Source of the DNA: Bacillota bacterium
GTDB lineage: Bacteria; Bacillota; Clostridia; Christensenellales; SZUA-584
Direction: 5' to 3'
NCBI GenBank assembly: GCA_023428025.1
Contig: JAEYZN010000021.1
Span: forward strand, 124,001 to 188,000
Length of the DNA: 64,000 bases
In this document: piece after piece, positions 1 through 9,095 of the stretch
Layout of the letters: each line of letters opens with the position of its first letter
Numbering within the stretch: the first letter of the stretch is position 1
Program-made: the position numbers and the translations under genes
The notes under the pieces: generated by a model
The model's input: the letters and a program-made list of their open reading frames with translations, nothing else
Told to the model about the DNA's origin: nothing
The model's database searches: none

Positions 1-399
1 CAGGCTTTTCAGGCCGCGCAGATGCAGGTCGATGGGGCGGCTTCCGATCTCGCATCCGCCGGGATACGTGAAACGCGCCATGCGAAAACGCGCCAGTATC
101 GGCCCCATCATGAATATAGAGGAACGAATCTCCTTCGCCAGCTTGTCGGGCATTTCCCACCGCTGAGCGTGCCGCGTGTCGATGACCAGCCTGTCTTTTT
201 CATATTCCACATGCGCACCAATATGCTCCAGTATCGAAAGCATATTGTACACATCCGAAATGGCCGGCCAGTTATATACGATCACGGGCTCCTCTGTGAG
301 TAATGCCGCTGCAAAAACCGGAAGCGCCGCGTTCTTTGCACCCTGTACGCTCAGTTCGCCCTCCAGCCGCGCTCCTCCATTAATTATCAGTTTCGCCAT
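1..399 (-). CDS. murA: UDP-N-acetylglucosamine 1-carboxyvinyltransferase MurA (N-terminal part, cut by window edge)
   Basis: The first 133 codons of MurA are present; the rest lies beyond base 1. MurA transfers enolpyruvate from PEP to UDP-GlcNAc, the first committed cytoplasmic step of peptidoglycan synthesis. The start is the ATG at 397-399, preceded by a GGGGG ribosome site. Visible family marks are the early AKNAALP block (Lys22-Asn23, substrate binding) and the PGGCEIGSRPID loop with Cys116, the residue that attacks PEP and is alkylated by fosfomycin. It follows ftsW by about 60 bases on the same strand and so ends the visible part of the dcw cluster, where murG would be usual. It could be either the MurAA or MurAB type; the fragment is too short to say. 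Confidence 0.93.
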   Translation of the reverse strand, partial: MAKLIINGGARLEGELSVQGAKNAALPVFAAALLTEEPVIVYNWPAISDVYNMLSILEHIGAHVEYEKDRLVIDTRHAQRWEMPDKLAKEIRSSIFMMGPILARFRMARFTYPGGCEIGSRPIDLHLRGLKSL

Positions 400-457
400 G
401 TTGGACCCCCGCATATCTATACATACAATATTTTATGCAGGCTCATCCGAGTTGTGC

Positions 458-1564
458 TTACGCGGCCCGGGTCTGGCGGGATATGTTGAGCAGCACGCCG
501 ATGCAACCCATAAACATGATCAGAGACGTACGCCCCGCGCTGATAAACGGCAGCACCACACCGGTGGGCGGCACCATGCCGGTGACCACGCCGACGTTGA
601 TAAATACCTGAATGGCAATCAGCGCCGTAATGCCCGTTGCCAGCATCATGCCAAAGGTGTTGGGTGCACGCAGAGCGATGCGCACGCCTCGCCAAATCAG
701 CAGCCCAAATACAATGAGCAGCAGCAAACCGCCGATATAGCCTAATTCCTCCACTACAATGGCGAATATGCAGTCTGATTCGCTGTATGGCAGATACAAA
801 AATTTCTGTCGCGAATTGCCCAGCCCCAAACCGAACAGGCCACCGGAACCGATCGAATACAACGATTGGATGAGCTGATAGCTCTCGTCCGCCGCATAAG
901 TCCAAGGGTCCATAAAAGCGAATATCCTGTCCATGCGGTATTTGGTGGCCACCATCGCCACCGCTCCCCCGGCAATGCCGATGCCGCCCATGATGCCGAA
1001 ATGCAGCAGGTTCGCTCCACCCACCAGCATCATCACGAACATCATCAGCGCCAGCGTGACCACCGCGCTGAAATTGGGCTGGAAATAAAGCAGTACCGCC
1101 GCAATAACCAGCAGGATCAGATAAGGCAGCATGCCGTATTTGAACTGGCGCATCTTCTCCTGATTGATGGAGATACCCGCCGCCATAAACACGATGATGG
1201 CGAATTTCAATACTTCCACGGATTGGAGATCGAGAAAATACAGGTTGACCCATCGCCGCGAACCGTTGACCTCGATGCCAATGCCCGGCACAAACACCAG
1301 CACCATCAGCAGCAGGGCGATGCCGAGTATGATAAAACGCAATTTCAGGAACTTGTTATAGTCGAAGAACATGGCGGCGATCATCGCCACAAGGCCGATG
1401 GCCGCTCCGCTGATCTGCTTCCAGAAATAAAAATAACCATCGTGGTTGGTATTGGCGCTGTTTTCCGCGGCATAGAAACTGGCGCTGAACACCATTACGA
1501 TGCCGAACAGGACCAGCACGATTGTGAGGACAAGAAGCGTATAGTCAAAGGAGCGTTTGACCAT
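458..1564 (-). CDS. ftsW: Lipid II polymerase / cell-division SEDS protein FtsW
   Basis: This 368-residue polytopic membrane protein belongs to the SEDS family (FtsW/RodA/SpoVE), glycosyltransferases that polymerise lipid II together with a class B penicillin-binding protein. About ten hydrophobic segments run through the whole protein, and the C-terminal part keeps the family block around PPTGVVLPFIS. The start is ATG at 1564 after a GGGGG site that overlaps the murD stop region (gap 9 bases), so it is translated in the same operon as murD. In Bacillus the gene at this place is spoVE, a sporulation-specific paralogue, so FtsW and SpoVE cannot be separated from sequence alone. Its likely partner is the PASTA-type PBP encoded at 5.5-7.7 kb. 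Confidence 0.93.
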   Translation of the reverse strand: MVKRSFDYTLLVLTIVLVLFGIVMVFSASFYAAENSANTNHDGYFYFWKQISGAAIGLVAMIAAMFFDYNKFLKLRFIILGIALLLMVLVFVPGIGIEVNGSRRWVNLYFLDLQSVEVLKFAIIVFMAAGISINQEKMRQFKYGMLPYLILLVIAAVLLYFQPNFSAVVTLALMMFVMMLVGGANLLHFGIMGGIGIAGGAVAMVATKYRMDRIFAFMDPWTYAADESYQLIQSLYSIGSGGLFGLGLGNSRQKFLYLPYSESDCIFAIVVEELGYIGGLLLLIVFGLLIWRGVRIALRAPNTFGMMLATGITALIAIQVFINVGVVTGMVPPTGVVLPFISAGRTSLIMFMGCIGVLLNISRQTRAA

Positions 1565-1573
1565 GTTAACCCC

Positions 1574-2926
1574 CTAGAATGAATTGACGATGCTCTTGAA
1601 CACCCGTCCTCTCTGCTCAAAATCGTCAAACATATCGTAGCTTGCGCATGCGGGAGACAGCAGCACGTTCCAACCGTCCCGCGCCAGTTCCCTGCATTTG
1701 CGCACCGCCTCTTCAAAGCCTCTTGCCGTATAGATGTTCGCAAATCCGGCTTTGCCCGCGTCGCTCAATATCTTTTGCTGCGTATCACCGATAGCCACGA
1801 TGGCGCGTATATGTTCGCCAAAGCCCGCTATCAGCGCTTCAAAGCTGTTGTATTTGTCGTAGCCACCCAGTATCAGCACCGTCGGACGGGTCATGGCGGC
1901 GGCGGCCTTCTCTGTTGCGTCGGGGTTGGTCCCCTTTGAGTCGTTGATGTATCGCACGCCGTCCAGTTCGCGCACGAACTCAATGCGGTGCTCCACGCCG
2001 GGGAACGTCATCAGCGTATGACGTATGACGCGTTCGGGGATATTGTAGCACCGGGCCAGCGCGGTGGCCGCAAGCGCATTTTCCAGGTTGTGCGCGCCGG
2101 GTATCTTCAACTCGTCCGCCCGGCATATCACGTGGTCCCCGTCATCCTCAGCGCTCACGATGCGCCCTTCATCTATAAATACGCCGTCCGTCAGCGTAAC
2201 TTGCCGCGAAAACCAAATAATCTTTGACTTTTGTTTGCCCGCCATTGCCCGCGTGATCTCATTGTCGTAGTTGAGCACGCAAAAATCATCTTGGGTCTGG
2301 TTCTCGAAAATCCGTTCCTTGGCCGCCGTATAGTTCTCCATCGTACCATATCGATTCAGATGGTCTTCGGTGATGTTGAGCACCGTGCAGGCATGCGGGA
2401 CGAATTCTTCTATGGTCTCCAGCTGCAGCGCCGCCGTCTCCGCCACGATGATATCGCCTTTTTGGGTCTTATCCGCATCCGCCGCGATGGGCACGCCGAT
2501 GTTGCCCAGCACGAACGTGTTAAAACCGGCGTTTTTGAATATCTCGCCCGTCAGCGCCGTTGTGGTCGTTTTTCCGTTGGTGCCGGTGATCGCGACGAAT
2601 TCGGCCTGCGCATATAAAAAGCCCAGCTCGATCTCACCGATCACCTTCTTGCCGTCGTGCTGCGCCTTCAAGATGAAATCAAGATTTGTCGGCACGCCGG
2701 GGCTCAGTACCAATGCGTCGGCAGAGGCCGTCACAGAAGCCGCATCCACGCCCAAGGCCAGTTCGGCCTGCCCTGCGAATTCACCAAAAGCGCCCACCGG
2801 GAATTTATCAACAGTCTTGGCGTCGTAGAGCACCACCTGCGCGCCTTTGCTGAGCAGCAGGCGCGCGCTCGCGAAGCCGCTTTTCGCCATGCCGACGACC
2901 ATCACCCTTTTGCCCTGAAAATCCAT
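1574..2926 (-). CDS. murD: UDP-N-acetylmuramoyl-L-alanine--D-glutamate ligase MurD
   Basis: MurD adds D-glutamate to UDP-MurNAc-L-Ala in the cytoplasm with ATP. The 450-residue length is normal. The N-terminal Rossmann-like domain begins MDFQGKRVMVVGMAKSG; the central ATPase has the Mur-ligase P-loop GTNGKTT (residues 115-121); the C-terminal domain carries NDSKGTNPDAT. The ATG at 2926 has a GGGGAG site just past the mraY stop, 10 bases away, so mraY, murD and ftsW are tightly coupled. Confidence 0.96.
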   Translation of the reverse strand: MDFQGKRVMVVGMAKSGFASARLLLSKGAQVVLYDAKTVDKFPVGAFGEFAGQAELALGVDAASVTASADALVLSPGVPTNLDFILKAQHDGKKVIGEIELGFLYAQAEFVAITGTNGKTTTTALTGEIFKNAGFNTFVLGNIGVPIAADADKTQKGDIIVAETAALQLETIEEFVPHACTVLNITEDHLNRYGTMENYTAAKERIFENQTQDDFCVLNYDNEITRAMAGKQKSKIIWFSRQVTLTDGVFIDEGRIVSAEDDGDHVICRADELKIPGAHNLENALAATALARCYNIPERVIRHTLMTFPGVEHRIEFVRELDGVRYINDSKGTNPDATEKAAAAMTRPTVLILGGYDKYNSFEALIAGFGEHIRAIVAIGDTQQKILSDAGKAGFANIYTARGFEEAVRKCRELARDGWNVLLSPACASYDMFDDFEQRGRVFKSIVNSF

Positions 2927-2936
2927 ACTCCCCCCA

Positions 2937-3938
2937 TCAGTTGACAGACAAAATCGCCACGAGGCAAAGCAGCACCGTGATCATCATATAGAACGCCACG
3001 ATCTTTGTTTCGGGTATCCCTTTAAGCTCGAAATGGTGATGTATAGGCGCCATCTTGAACACGCGCTTTTTGCGCAGCTTGTATGACCCCACCTGCAGTA
3101 TCACCGAAACGGACGTGAGCACAAACAGCAGGCCCGTGATGAGCAGCAGCAGCTGCAACCTAGACACAATGGCGATGACTGTGACGGCCGCGCCCAGCGC
3201 CAGTGAGCCGGTATCCCCCATAAACACCTTGGCCGGATATGTGTTGAAGCGCAGGAACCCGAGGCATGCTCCCGTCAGCGCGGCCGAGAACACCATCATG
3301 TTGCTGATGCGCGCCGCGGCCAGGTCCTGTCCGGTAGACACATAGAGCTGGTACATGCCAAACAGAATCACCGTATAGGCCGCCGTATTGATCATCGTAA
3401 CGCCCGATGCCAACCCGTCCAGCCCGTCCGTCAGGTTGACGCTGTTGACCATGGCTACAATCGCAAAAACGGTGAACGGTACGTACCATCCGCCGAGGTC
3501 CCATTCAAGCCCGCCTGTAAACGGCACGATGATTTTCGAGCCGATGGCGGGGTCGTTATAGGCAAAGAAAGCCACGATCAACGCGATACCGAGCTGCCCG
3601 ACGATCTTCTGGTAAGCCTTGAGGCCTAATGAACGCTTCTTGACAATGATGATCAGGTCGTCCAGCAGGCCGATCAGGCCGTATCCCAGCGTGACACCCA
3701 GCGAAAGCCAAACATATTCAAAGCTGCCCCGCGCAAAAATGATGGTGGCAGCAGAGAGCGCGATCAGCATGATAATGCCGCCCATCGTGGGCGTTCCTGT
3801 TTTGGACAGATGGGTTTTGGGGCCGTCGTCCCGAACCTGCTGACCGAACTTCAAACGTTTCAAAAGCGGCACGCCTACATAGCCCACCGCCAGTGCGATG
3901 AAAAACGACGCCAGCACCGCATAGATAATGATATCCAT
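2937..3938 (-). CDS. mraY: Phospho-N-acetylmuramoyl-pentapeptide transferase MraY
   Basis: MraY moves phospho-MurNAc-pentapeptide onto undecaprenyl phosphate to make lipid I at the inner face of the membrane. The protein has about ten membrane segments and the expected blocks: KTGTPTMGG, NLTDGLDGLASG (catalytic Asp region), FMGDTGSLALG and the IHHHFE loop. I place the start at the ATG at 3938, which has AGGAG 11 bases upstream, rather than at an in-frame ATG nine codons earlier that has no ribosome site; this gives 333 residues. It follows murE directly; murF, often found between them in other phyla, is absent, as it also is in Bacillus. Confidence 0.95.
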   Translation of the reverse strand: MDIIIYAVLASFFIALAVGYVGVPLLKRLKFGQQVRDDGPKTHLSKTGTPTMGGIIMLIALSAATIIFARGSFEYVWLSLGVTLGYGLIGLLDDLIIIVKKRSLGLKAYQKIVGQLGIALIVAFFAYNDPAIGSKIIVPFTGGLEWDLGGWYVPFTVFAIVAMVNSVNLTDGLDGLASGVTMINTAAYTVILFGMYQLYVSTGQDLAAARISNMMVFSAALTGACLGFLRFNTYPAKVFMGDTGSLALGAAVTVIAIVSRLQLLLLITGLLFVLTSVSVILQVGSYKLRKKRVFKMAPIHHHFELKGIPETKIVAFYMMITVLLCLVAILSVN

Positions 3939-3980
3939 AGCCGTGTTATCTCCTGTGTGCATCATATGTCTATTATACGT

Positions 3981-5420
3981 CTATTTGTCCCCGGCCAGCA
4001 GCTCCGCAACAACGATCTTCTCGTCGAAAGGATATTTGACGCCGTGAATCTCCTGATATGTTTCATGGCCTTTGCCCGCCAGCACGATGATGTCCTGCGG
4101 CTGGGCGCTGTGTATGGCGTAACGGATGGCTTCCCGGCGATTTTCAATGCACCGGTACACGCAGTCCGTCTTTTGTATGCCCCTCTCTATTTCGCTGATG
4201 ATCGTCAGGGGCTCTTCCGTCCGTGGATTGTCCGACGTGATCACCACATACGTGGAGAGGCGGCCGGCGATTTCACCCATAATAGGGCGCTTGCCCTTGT
4301 CCCGGTCTCCGCCGCAGCCGAACACCGTGATGATGCGGCCGCGCGCAAATTCTCTAACTGTGAGCAGTGTATTCTTCAGGCTGTCCGGTGTGTGCGCATA
4401 ATCGAGTATCATTGTAAACGGGCGGTCTCCCGTGTCCAGCACCTCGAAACGGCCCGCCACGCTTGGCATCGCCTCCAAGCCTGTCTTGATGGTCTCCAGA
4501 CCGACTCCCAGCAACAGGCAGGCTGTGGCGGCGGACAGCGAATTGTATACGCTGAATATGCCGGGTATCTTCAGGCTGAGCGGCAGCATGCCCTGACGCG
4601 AGCAAAGATCGTAGGTCACACCGCGCGGGGTGATCTCGATGTTGCGGGCGTAGATGTCAGCCTGTTCCTTTATACCATATGTGCGCCAATCGGTATCGAT
4701 GCCTTCCATAATGCGCCGCGCCGATGGGTCGTCCAGATTCACCGCGGCGCTCCTGGCCGACAGGAAAAGCTTCTTCTTCGCAGCCAAATAGTTGTCGAAC
4801 GTCAGGTGGAAATCCAGATGATCCTGTGTCAGGTTGGTGAACACCGCCACATCGAACAGGATGCCGGTGACGCGCCCCAGTTCCAGCGAATGGGACGACA
4901 CTTCCATGACGACGCTGTCGCAGCCTTCGTCCGCCATCTGTTTAAGCAACGCGAACAGATCCGGCGACTCCGGCGTTGTCCGCTCCGTGTCCAGTGTCGT
5001 GGAGCCGATCATGTTGACGATCGTTCCAATGAGCCCGGTTTTGCGGCCTGCGCATTCGAGCACCGACTTGATCATATAGGTTGTTGTGGTCTTTCCATTG
5101 GTGCCCGTGATGCCGATCATATGAAGCGCTTTATCGGGCTTTCCGTAGAATGCCCGGGAAATGAGCGCCATCGCCCGCCGGCCATCGTCCACCAGTATCT
5201 GGGTCACGGCGATTTCCAGCCGCCGTGTCACCACCAGCGCCACCGCGCCGTTATCCACGGCGCTTTGGGCGTATTTATGTCCGTCTGTCTTAAAGCCGCT
5301 GATGCAGAAAAAGAGCGCGCCTTGGCACACCTGTCTTGAATCGTATGTCACGCTCGAAATTTCTATCTGATCATCGCCAAAGACTTGCATATCTTCGCTG
5401 CACAAGTCCGCTATTTTCAA
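3981..5420 (-). CDS. murE: UDP-MurNAc-tripeptide synthetase MurE (meso-diaminopimelate type)
   Basis: MurE adds the third residue to the peptidoglycan stem peptide. The 479-residue protein has the Mur-ligase P-loop GTNGKTT (106-112) and, near residue 400, the motif DNPR, which in this family goes with meso-diaminopimelate rather than lysine. That is the main evidence in the window for a meso-DAP wall. The start is TTG at 5418-5420, eight bases after a GGAGGT site. A clear promoter sits just upstream (5454-5481), so murE-mraY-murD-ftsW-murA may be transcribed separately from mraZ-rsmH-ftsL-pbp. Confidence 0.95.
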   Translation of the reverse strand: MKIADLCSEDMQVFGDDQIEISSVTYDSRQVCQGALFFCISGFKTDGHKYAQSAVDNGAVALVVTRRLEIAVTQILVDDGRRAMALISRAFYGKPDKALHMIGITGTNGKTTTTYMIKSVLECAGRKTGLIGTIVNMIGSTTLDTERTTPESPDLFALLKQMADEGCDSVVMEVSSHSLELGRVTGILFDVAVFTNLTQDHLDFHLTFDNYLAAKKKLFLSARSAAVNLDDPSARRIMEGIDTDWRTYGIKEQADIYARNIEITPRGVTYDLCSRQGMLPLSLKIPGIFSVYNSLSAATACLLLGVGLETIKTGLEAMPSVAGRFEVLDTGDRPFTMILDYAHTPDSLKNTLLTVREFARGRIITVFGCGGDRDKGKRPIMGEIAGRLSTYVVITSDNPRTEEPLTIISEIERGIQKTDCVYRCIENRREAIRYAIHSAQPQDIIVLAGKGHETYQEIHGVKYPFDEKIVVAELLAGDK

Positions 5421-5453
5421 TCGACTACCTCCAGAGCAAGCAATTCTTCGTGG

Positions 5454-5481
5454 ATTATATCACAAAGCGAAAAGAAAGTAA
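5454..5481 (-). promoter_or_regulatory. Sigma-A-type promoter in front of murE
   Basis: On the minus strand TTACTT (5476-5481) lies 16 bases from a perfect TATAAT (5454-5459), which also has the extended -10 dinucleotide TG one base before it. It sits in the only gap of the dcw cluster longer than a few bases (5421-5502), 34 bases before the murE start. Predicted from sequence only. Confidence 0.6.
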
Positions 5482-5502
5482 CGCGGAAAATTCCGGCCTG
5501 TA

Positions 5503-7668
5503 CTAGCCACCCGCGTTGGTAAACTCCACCATCACCGTACTGCCCTCGCTCACCGACGTCCCCGCAGCCGGGCTCTGGAAGGACGCTTTGCCCTCACCCT
5601 GTATATTCAGTATCAGACGCAGCGGTTCCAGCGCCTGCGCCGCTTCCTCGGGCGTCATGCCGGACAGATCCGGCACGATGACCGTGCCCACAATATCGCC
5701 AGGGCTGCTCTTCGTCGTTGTATACAACAGCACTGCCGTGCCTTTATCCACCTCGACGCCGGGTGCGGGCAGCTGCTCCGTCACGGTTCCCGTGCCGTCG
5801 GACAGATAATCAAGCCCCAGCGTGTTCAGCGTGGCGATGGCGTCAGTGTCCGTCATGTTGGACACATCCGGCACCTGCACCTTCTCAGACGCCTGTGCTT
5901 CTTCGGAGTTAGGCGTTATGCCCATATACTGCAGCGATTCCAGGATGACGTTTCTCACATACGGCGCCGCCACCACGCTGCCAAAGTCCACCGCGACGTT
6001 GGGCTCGTCGACGATCAGCAGTATCGCCAGCTTCGGGTCGTCTGCAGGCGCGAACGCGATGAACGACGCGATATGCTTGCCCGTCATCACCTGGCCGTTC
6101 TCGTCGTATTTCTGCGCGGTGCCCGTTTTGCCGCCAATGCGGTAGCCCGGAATGTAGCAGTTCTTGCCGCTGCCTTCCGCCACCACGCTTTCGAGGATGC
6201 TGCGCATCGTTGCGGATGTTTCAGCGGTGATGGGCTGAGACACCACCTTGGGCTCAAACTTTTCTATATAGTTGCCGTCGCTGTCCATCAGCCCCTTGAC
6301 AAGCGTCGGTTGATATAAAAAACCGCCGTTCACCACTGCGCTGAATGAGGAGATCAGCTGCAGCGGTGTTACGGCTATAGATTGCCCGAACGCAATGCGG
6401 GCGAGGTCACTGTTTTTTACGTACTTCTCTCCCATGATGATGCCGCCCTGGTCGGAAGGGAAGTCGATCCCTGTTTGCTGGCCGAAGCCAAATTTATGGA
6501 TATAGTCGTAGAACGACTGTGTCTGCATCATAAGGCCCATCTGCATGAACGCCGAGTTGCACGAATTCTGCACGGCCTGGTACAGCGTCTGGTGCCCGTG
6601 CGAGCGCGGATAGCGCCAGCATTTGATCTGCTGGCCGTCCACGGTATACGTGCCCGCGCAGTCGAACGTCGTGTCCACCGTGATCGCGCCGCTGTCCAGC
6701 GCAGCTGCGCACGTCACCGCTTTGAAGGTGGAGCCCGGCTCGTAGACGTCGGTGATCACCTTGTTGCGCGTTAGCTCGGTCAGCAGCGGGATGTTGTCCC
6801 GCGGCGGCTTGTTCAGATCATAATCCGGGTAGCTCGCCAGTCCCAGTATGTCTCCGCTATTGGGGTCCATGACGATGCCCCAGACGCCGATGGCGTTCTG
6901 CTGTACGTAGGCTTCCTCCAGCGCCTTTTCCAAAAAGCTCTGGATGACTTCGTCCACCGTCAGCACGAGGTTATAGCCGTCCACCGGCGGGATGTATTCC
7001 TTTTCTCCCAGCGGTATCTCACGGCCCACATTGTCCGCTTCAGAAACGATCTTGCCGTCCTGACCGGACAGATATTTGTCGTAATAAGCTTCCAGCCCTT
7101 CCTGGCCTGCCCCGTCCACCGATGTAAACCCCAGGGTCTGTGTCAGAAAAGCGCCGTTCGGATAATAGCGTTTGACGTCTATGGTGAAGTAAACGCCCGG
7201 CAGGTTCAGTTCACGCAGCTGATCGGCCACATCCTTGTCGATCTGGCGGGCCAGCCACACCTCTGACTTTTTGGTATCCGTGGCCTTTGCCCGGACTGTC
7301 TCCGCATCGATGCCCAGCATTTCGGAGAGCACGCTGACGATCGCATCCACGTTGCCCTTTTTGACTTCGGCCGGACGCAGCACCACCGTGTCCGCGTTGG
7401 CGCTCTGAGCCAGCACATTGCCGTTTCTGTCCAGTATATCGCCGCGCTTCGCGGAGACCACCAAGTCTCGCGTCTGCTGGATCAGCGCCTTTTCCTGCAG
7501 CATATCTCCCTGCGCGAAGACGATAACCGCCATCTTTACGGCGATGCCCAGAAAAAGCACAATAACTGCCGTCATCAGAACCAGCAGTCTTTTCTTGGAT
7601 TTGAGGGTAGGCAATGGCACAACGCCACGCTCCTTCCGCCCCCCACGATTCGGTTGCTTATTGGCCAT
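5503..7668 (-). CDS. pbpB: Class B penicillin-binding protein with two PASTA domains (division transpeptidase)
   Basis: A D,D-transpeptidase that cross-links septal peptidoglycan outside the membrane. Order of parts in 721 residues: basic cytoplasmic tail, one membrane anchor (about 29-53), dimerisation domain, then the transpeptidase with SxxK (STFK, 313-316), SxN (SCN, 369-371) and KTGT (514-517). Two C-terminal PASTA repeats follow (about 596-652 and 660-721). Two PASTA domains and this length match Bacillus PBP2B better than SpoVD, which has one. Its ATG overlaps the ftsL TGA by one base, so translation is coupled. Bacillus has two such genes side by side (pbpB and spoVD); only one is present here. 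Confidence 0.93.
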   Translation of the reverse strand: MANKQPNRGGRKERGVVPLPTLKSKKRLLVLMTAVIVLFLGIAVKMAVIVFAQGDMLQEKALIQQTRDLVVSAKRGDILDRNGNVLAQSANADTVVLRPAEVKKGNVDAIVSVLSEMLGIDAETVRAKATDTKKSEVWLARQIDKDVADQLRELNLPGVYFTIDVKRYYPNGAFLTQTLGFTSVDGAGQEGLEAYYDKYLSGQDGKIVSEADNVGREIPLGEKEYIPPVDGYNLVLTVDEVIQSFLEKALEEAYVQQNAIGVWGIVMDPNSGDILGLASYPDYDLNKPPRDNIPLLTELTRNKVITDVYEPGSTFKAVTCAAALDSGAITVDTTFDCAGTYTVDGQQIKCWRYPRSHGHQTLYQAVQNSCNSAFMQMGLMMQTQSFYDYIHKFGFGQQTGIDFPSDQGGIIMGEKYVKNSDLARIAFGQSIAVTPLQLISSFSAVVNGGFLYQPTLVKGLMDSDGNYIEKFEPKVVSQPITAETSATMRSILESVVAEGSGKNCYIPGYRIGGKTGTAQKYDENGQVMTGKHIASFIAFAPADDPKLAILLIVDEPNVAVDFGSVVAAPYVRNVILESLQYMGITPNSEEAQASEKVQVPDVSNMTDTDAIATLNTLGLDYLSDGTGTVTEQLPAPGVEVDKGTAVLLYTTTKSSPGDIVGTVIVPDLSGMTPEEAAQALEPLRLILNIQGEGKASFQSPAAGTSVSEGSTVMVEFTNAGG

Positions 7669-8147
7669 CAGCTACTCGTATCAACATGAAATTTCTGATC
7701 CGGAGTCGGGTATGTCATGCCCAGTTCGTTCTGCGCCGTGTCCTGCACATACTGCAGATCGTCCCGCAGCTCCATATCCAGCTTCAGTTCCTCCATCTTG
7801 GCCTCAACCTGCTTGATATTGTTCTTCAACGAGTTATTCTGGGCGCCGATGGAACACGCCATGGCATACCGCGAAACCAGGACTGCCAACGCACCGAAAG
7901 CGATGAACAGCACGAAAAGCGTGGAAACAACTCCTGCACGCGGCTTGGCGGCTGTTTTTGCCGTTGTCCTGACAGCCTTTTTAGCAACCGTTTTCGCCGC
8001 CGTCTTGGGCTCTGCCTTGACGACTGGCTTATTCTGCCTCACATGATTGCTACTAATATATGCGACATTGCCTTCCATCTTGACTGTTCGTTTATCAGAT
8101 GGTCTGGAGACGATCTCTTCACTTTGTCTTTTTAAGGCTGTCTGCAT
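7668..8147 (-). CDS. ftsL: Cell division protein FtsL-like (septum formation initiator family)
   Basis: A small bitopic protein of the FtsL/DivIC type, which joins the divisome next to the class B PBP and FtsW. It has a charged, Ala/Lys-rich cytoplasmic tail of about 80 residues, one membrane segment (VSTLFVLFIAFGALAVLVS), then a short extracytoplasmic coiled coil ending in a GMTYP motif typical of the family. I favour the ATG at 8147, five bases after AGGGGTGG, over a GTG three codons earlier; this gives 159 residues. The sequence is poorly conserved in general, so the call rests on topology plus its place between rsmH and the PBP gene. Confidence 0.85.
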   Translation of the reverse strand: MQTALKRQSEEIVSRPSDKRTVKMEGNVAYISSNHVRQNKPVVKAEPKTAAKTVAKKAVRTTAKTAAKPRAGVVSTLFVLFIAFGALAVLVSRYAMACSIGAQNNSLKNNIKQVEAKMEELKLDMELRDDLQYVQDTAQNELGMTYPTPDQKFHVDTSS

Positions 8148-8162
8148 CAAACCCACCCCTGC

Positions 8163-9092
8163 TTATCTCGCTTCAAACACACGAAGCTTCGCGCTTCTCG
8201 ACCGGCTGTTCTCTGATACCTCTTCTTCTGACGGCAATACCGGCTTTCTCGTGACGACCTTTCCCTGGGACACCTTGCCGCATACACATACCGGAAACGA
8301 CGGCGGACATTCGCAAGGGTCCGCGAGACGCTTGAATTCCTGCTTGACGATACGGTCTTCCAGCGAATGAAATGTAATCACGGCAAGCCTCGCGCCCTTG
8401 TTCAGTGCGGATACAAAATCCGCAACCGCTGTCTTTATTGCGTCCAGTTCGCCGTTGACTTCGATGCGAAGCGCCTGAAAGGTTCGCCTCGCGGGATGCG
8501 GTCCGTCCTGGCGCGCGCCGCGCGGAACCGCTTTCTTGATAACCTCCACGAGCTGTCCGGTGGTTTCAATGGGCCGCTCGCTTCGTTCCCTCACAATGAA
8601 CTCAGCGATCCGTGCGGCCCATCTTTCCTCACCGTAATCCCGTAGTATCCGTTCAAGGTCCTGCTGCGGATATTTGTTGACCACATCCGCGGCGCATGTT
8701 TTATCTTTTATGTTCATGCGCATGTCAAGCCTTGAATCCAGGTTATATGAAAACCCCCTGTCACATTGGTCCAGCTGGAACGATGAAACCCCCAGATCGA
8801 GCACCGCTCCGTCTATTCCATCTATGTCAAGCCCATCCAATATGGACTTGATGTGCCTGAAGTCATCGTGGACAAAGATTGCCTGTTCGCCGTACTGTCT
8901 CAGCCTCTCTCGCGTCCGTTCCAGCGCGTACGCATCCTTGTCAACGCCGATCAGCCGCCCGCCCGGCGATACCTGCTGAAGAATCAGCTCGGCATGTCCG
9001 CCGCCGCCCAGCGTGCCGTCCACAACCGTCATGCCAGCCTTAAGGCCCAGCGCACCCACCGTCTCACGAAGCAGTACCGTCGTATGCACCAT
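8163..9092 (-). CDS. rsmH: 16S rRNA (cytosine(1402)-N(4))-methyltransferase RsmH
   Basis: RsmH (MraW) methylates C1402 of 16S rRNA at the decoding centre using S-adenosylmethionine. The 309-residue length is normal. The SAM site GTLGGGGHAE lies near the start, followed by the DLGVSSFQLD block and the C-terminal FHSLEDR stretch. The gene starts three bases after the mraZ stop and is the usual second gene of Firmicute dcw clusters. Confidence 0.96.
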   Translation of the reverse strand: MVHTTVLLRETVGALGLKAGMTVVDGTLGGGGHAELILQQVSPGGRLIGVDKDAYALERTRERLRQYGEQAIFVHDDFRHIKSILDGLDIDGIDGAVLDLGVSSFQLDQCDRGFSYNLDSRLDMRMNIKDKTCAADVVNKYPQQDLERILRDYGEERWAARIAEFIVRERSERPIETTGQLVEVIKKAVPRGARQDGPHPARRTFQALRIEVNGELDAIKTAVADFVSALNKGARLAVITFHSLEDRIVKQEFKRLADPCECPPSFPVCVCGKVSQGKVVTRKPVLPSEEEVSENSRSRSAKLRVFEAR

Positions 9093-9095
9093 CGT

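Noticed and set aside
3810..5339. Long plus-strand open frame (509 codons) opposite murE and mraY
   Set aside because: It is antisense to two unmistakable Mur enzymes, rich in His, Arg and Gln as expected of a GC-rich shadow frame, and has no ribosome site.
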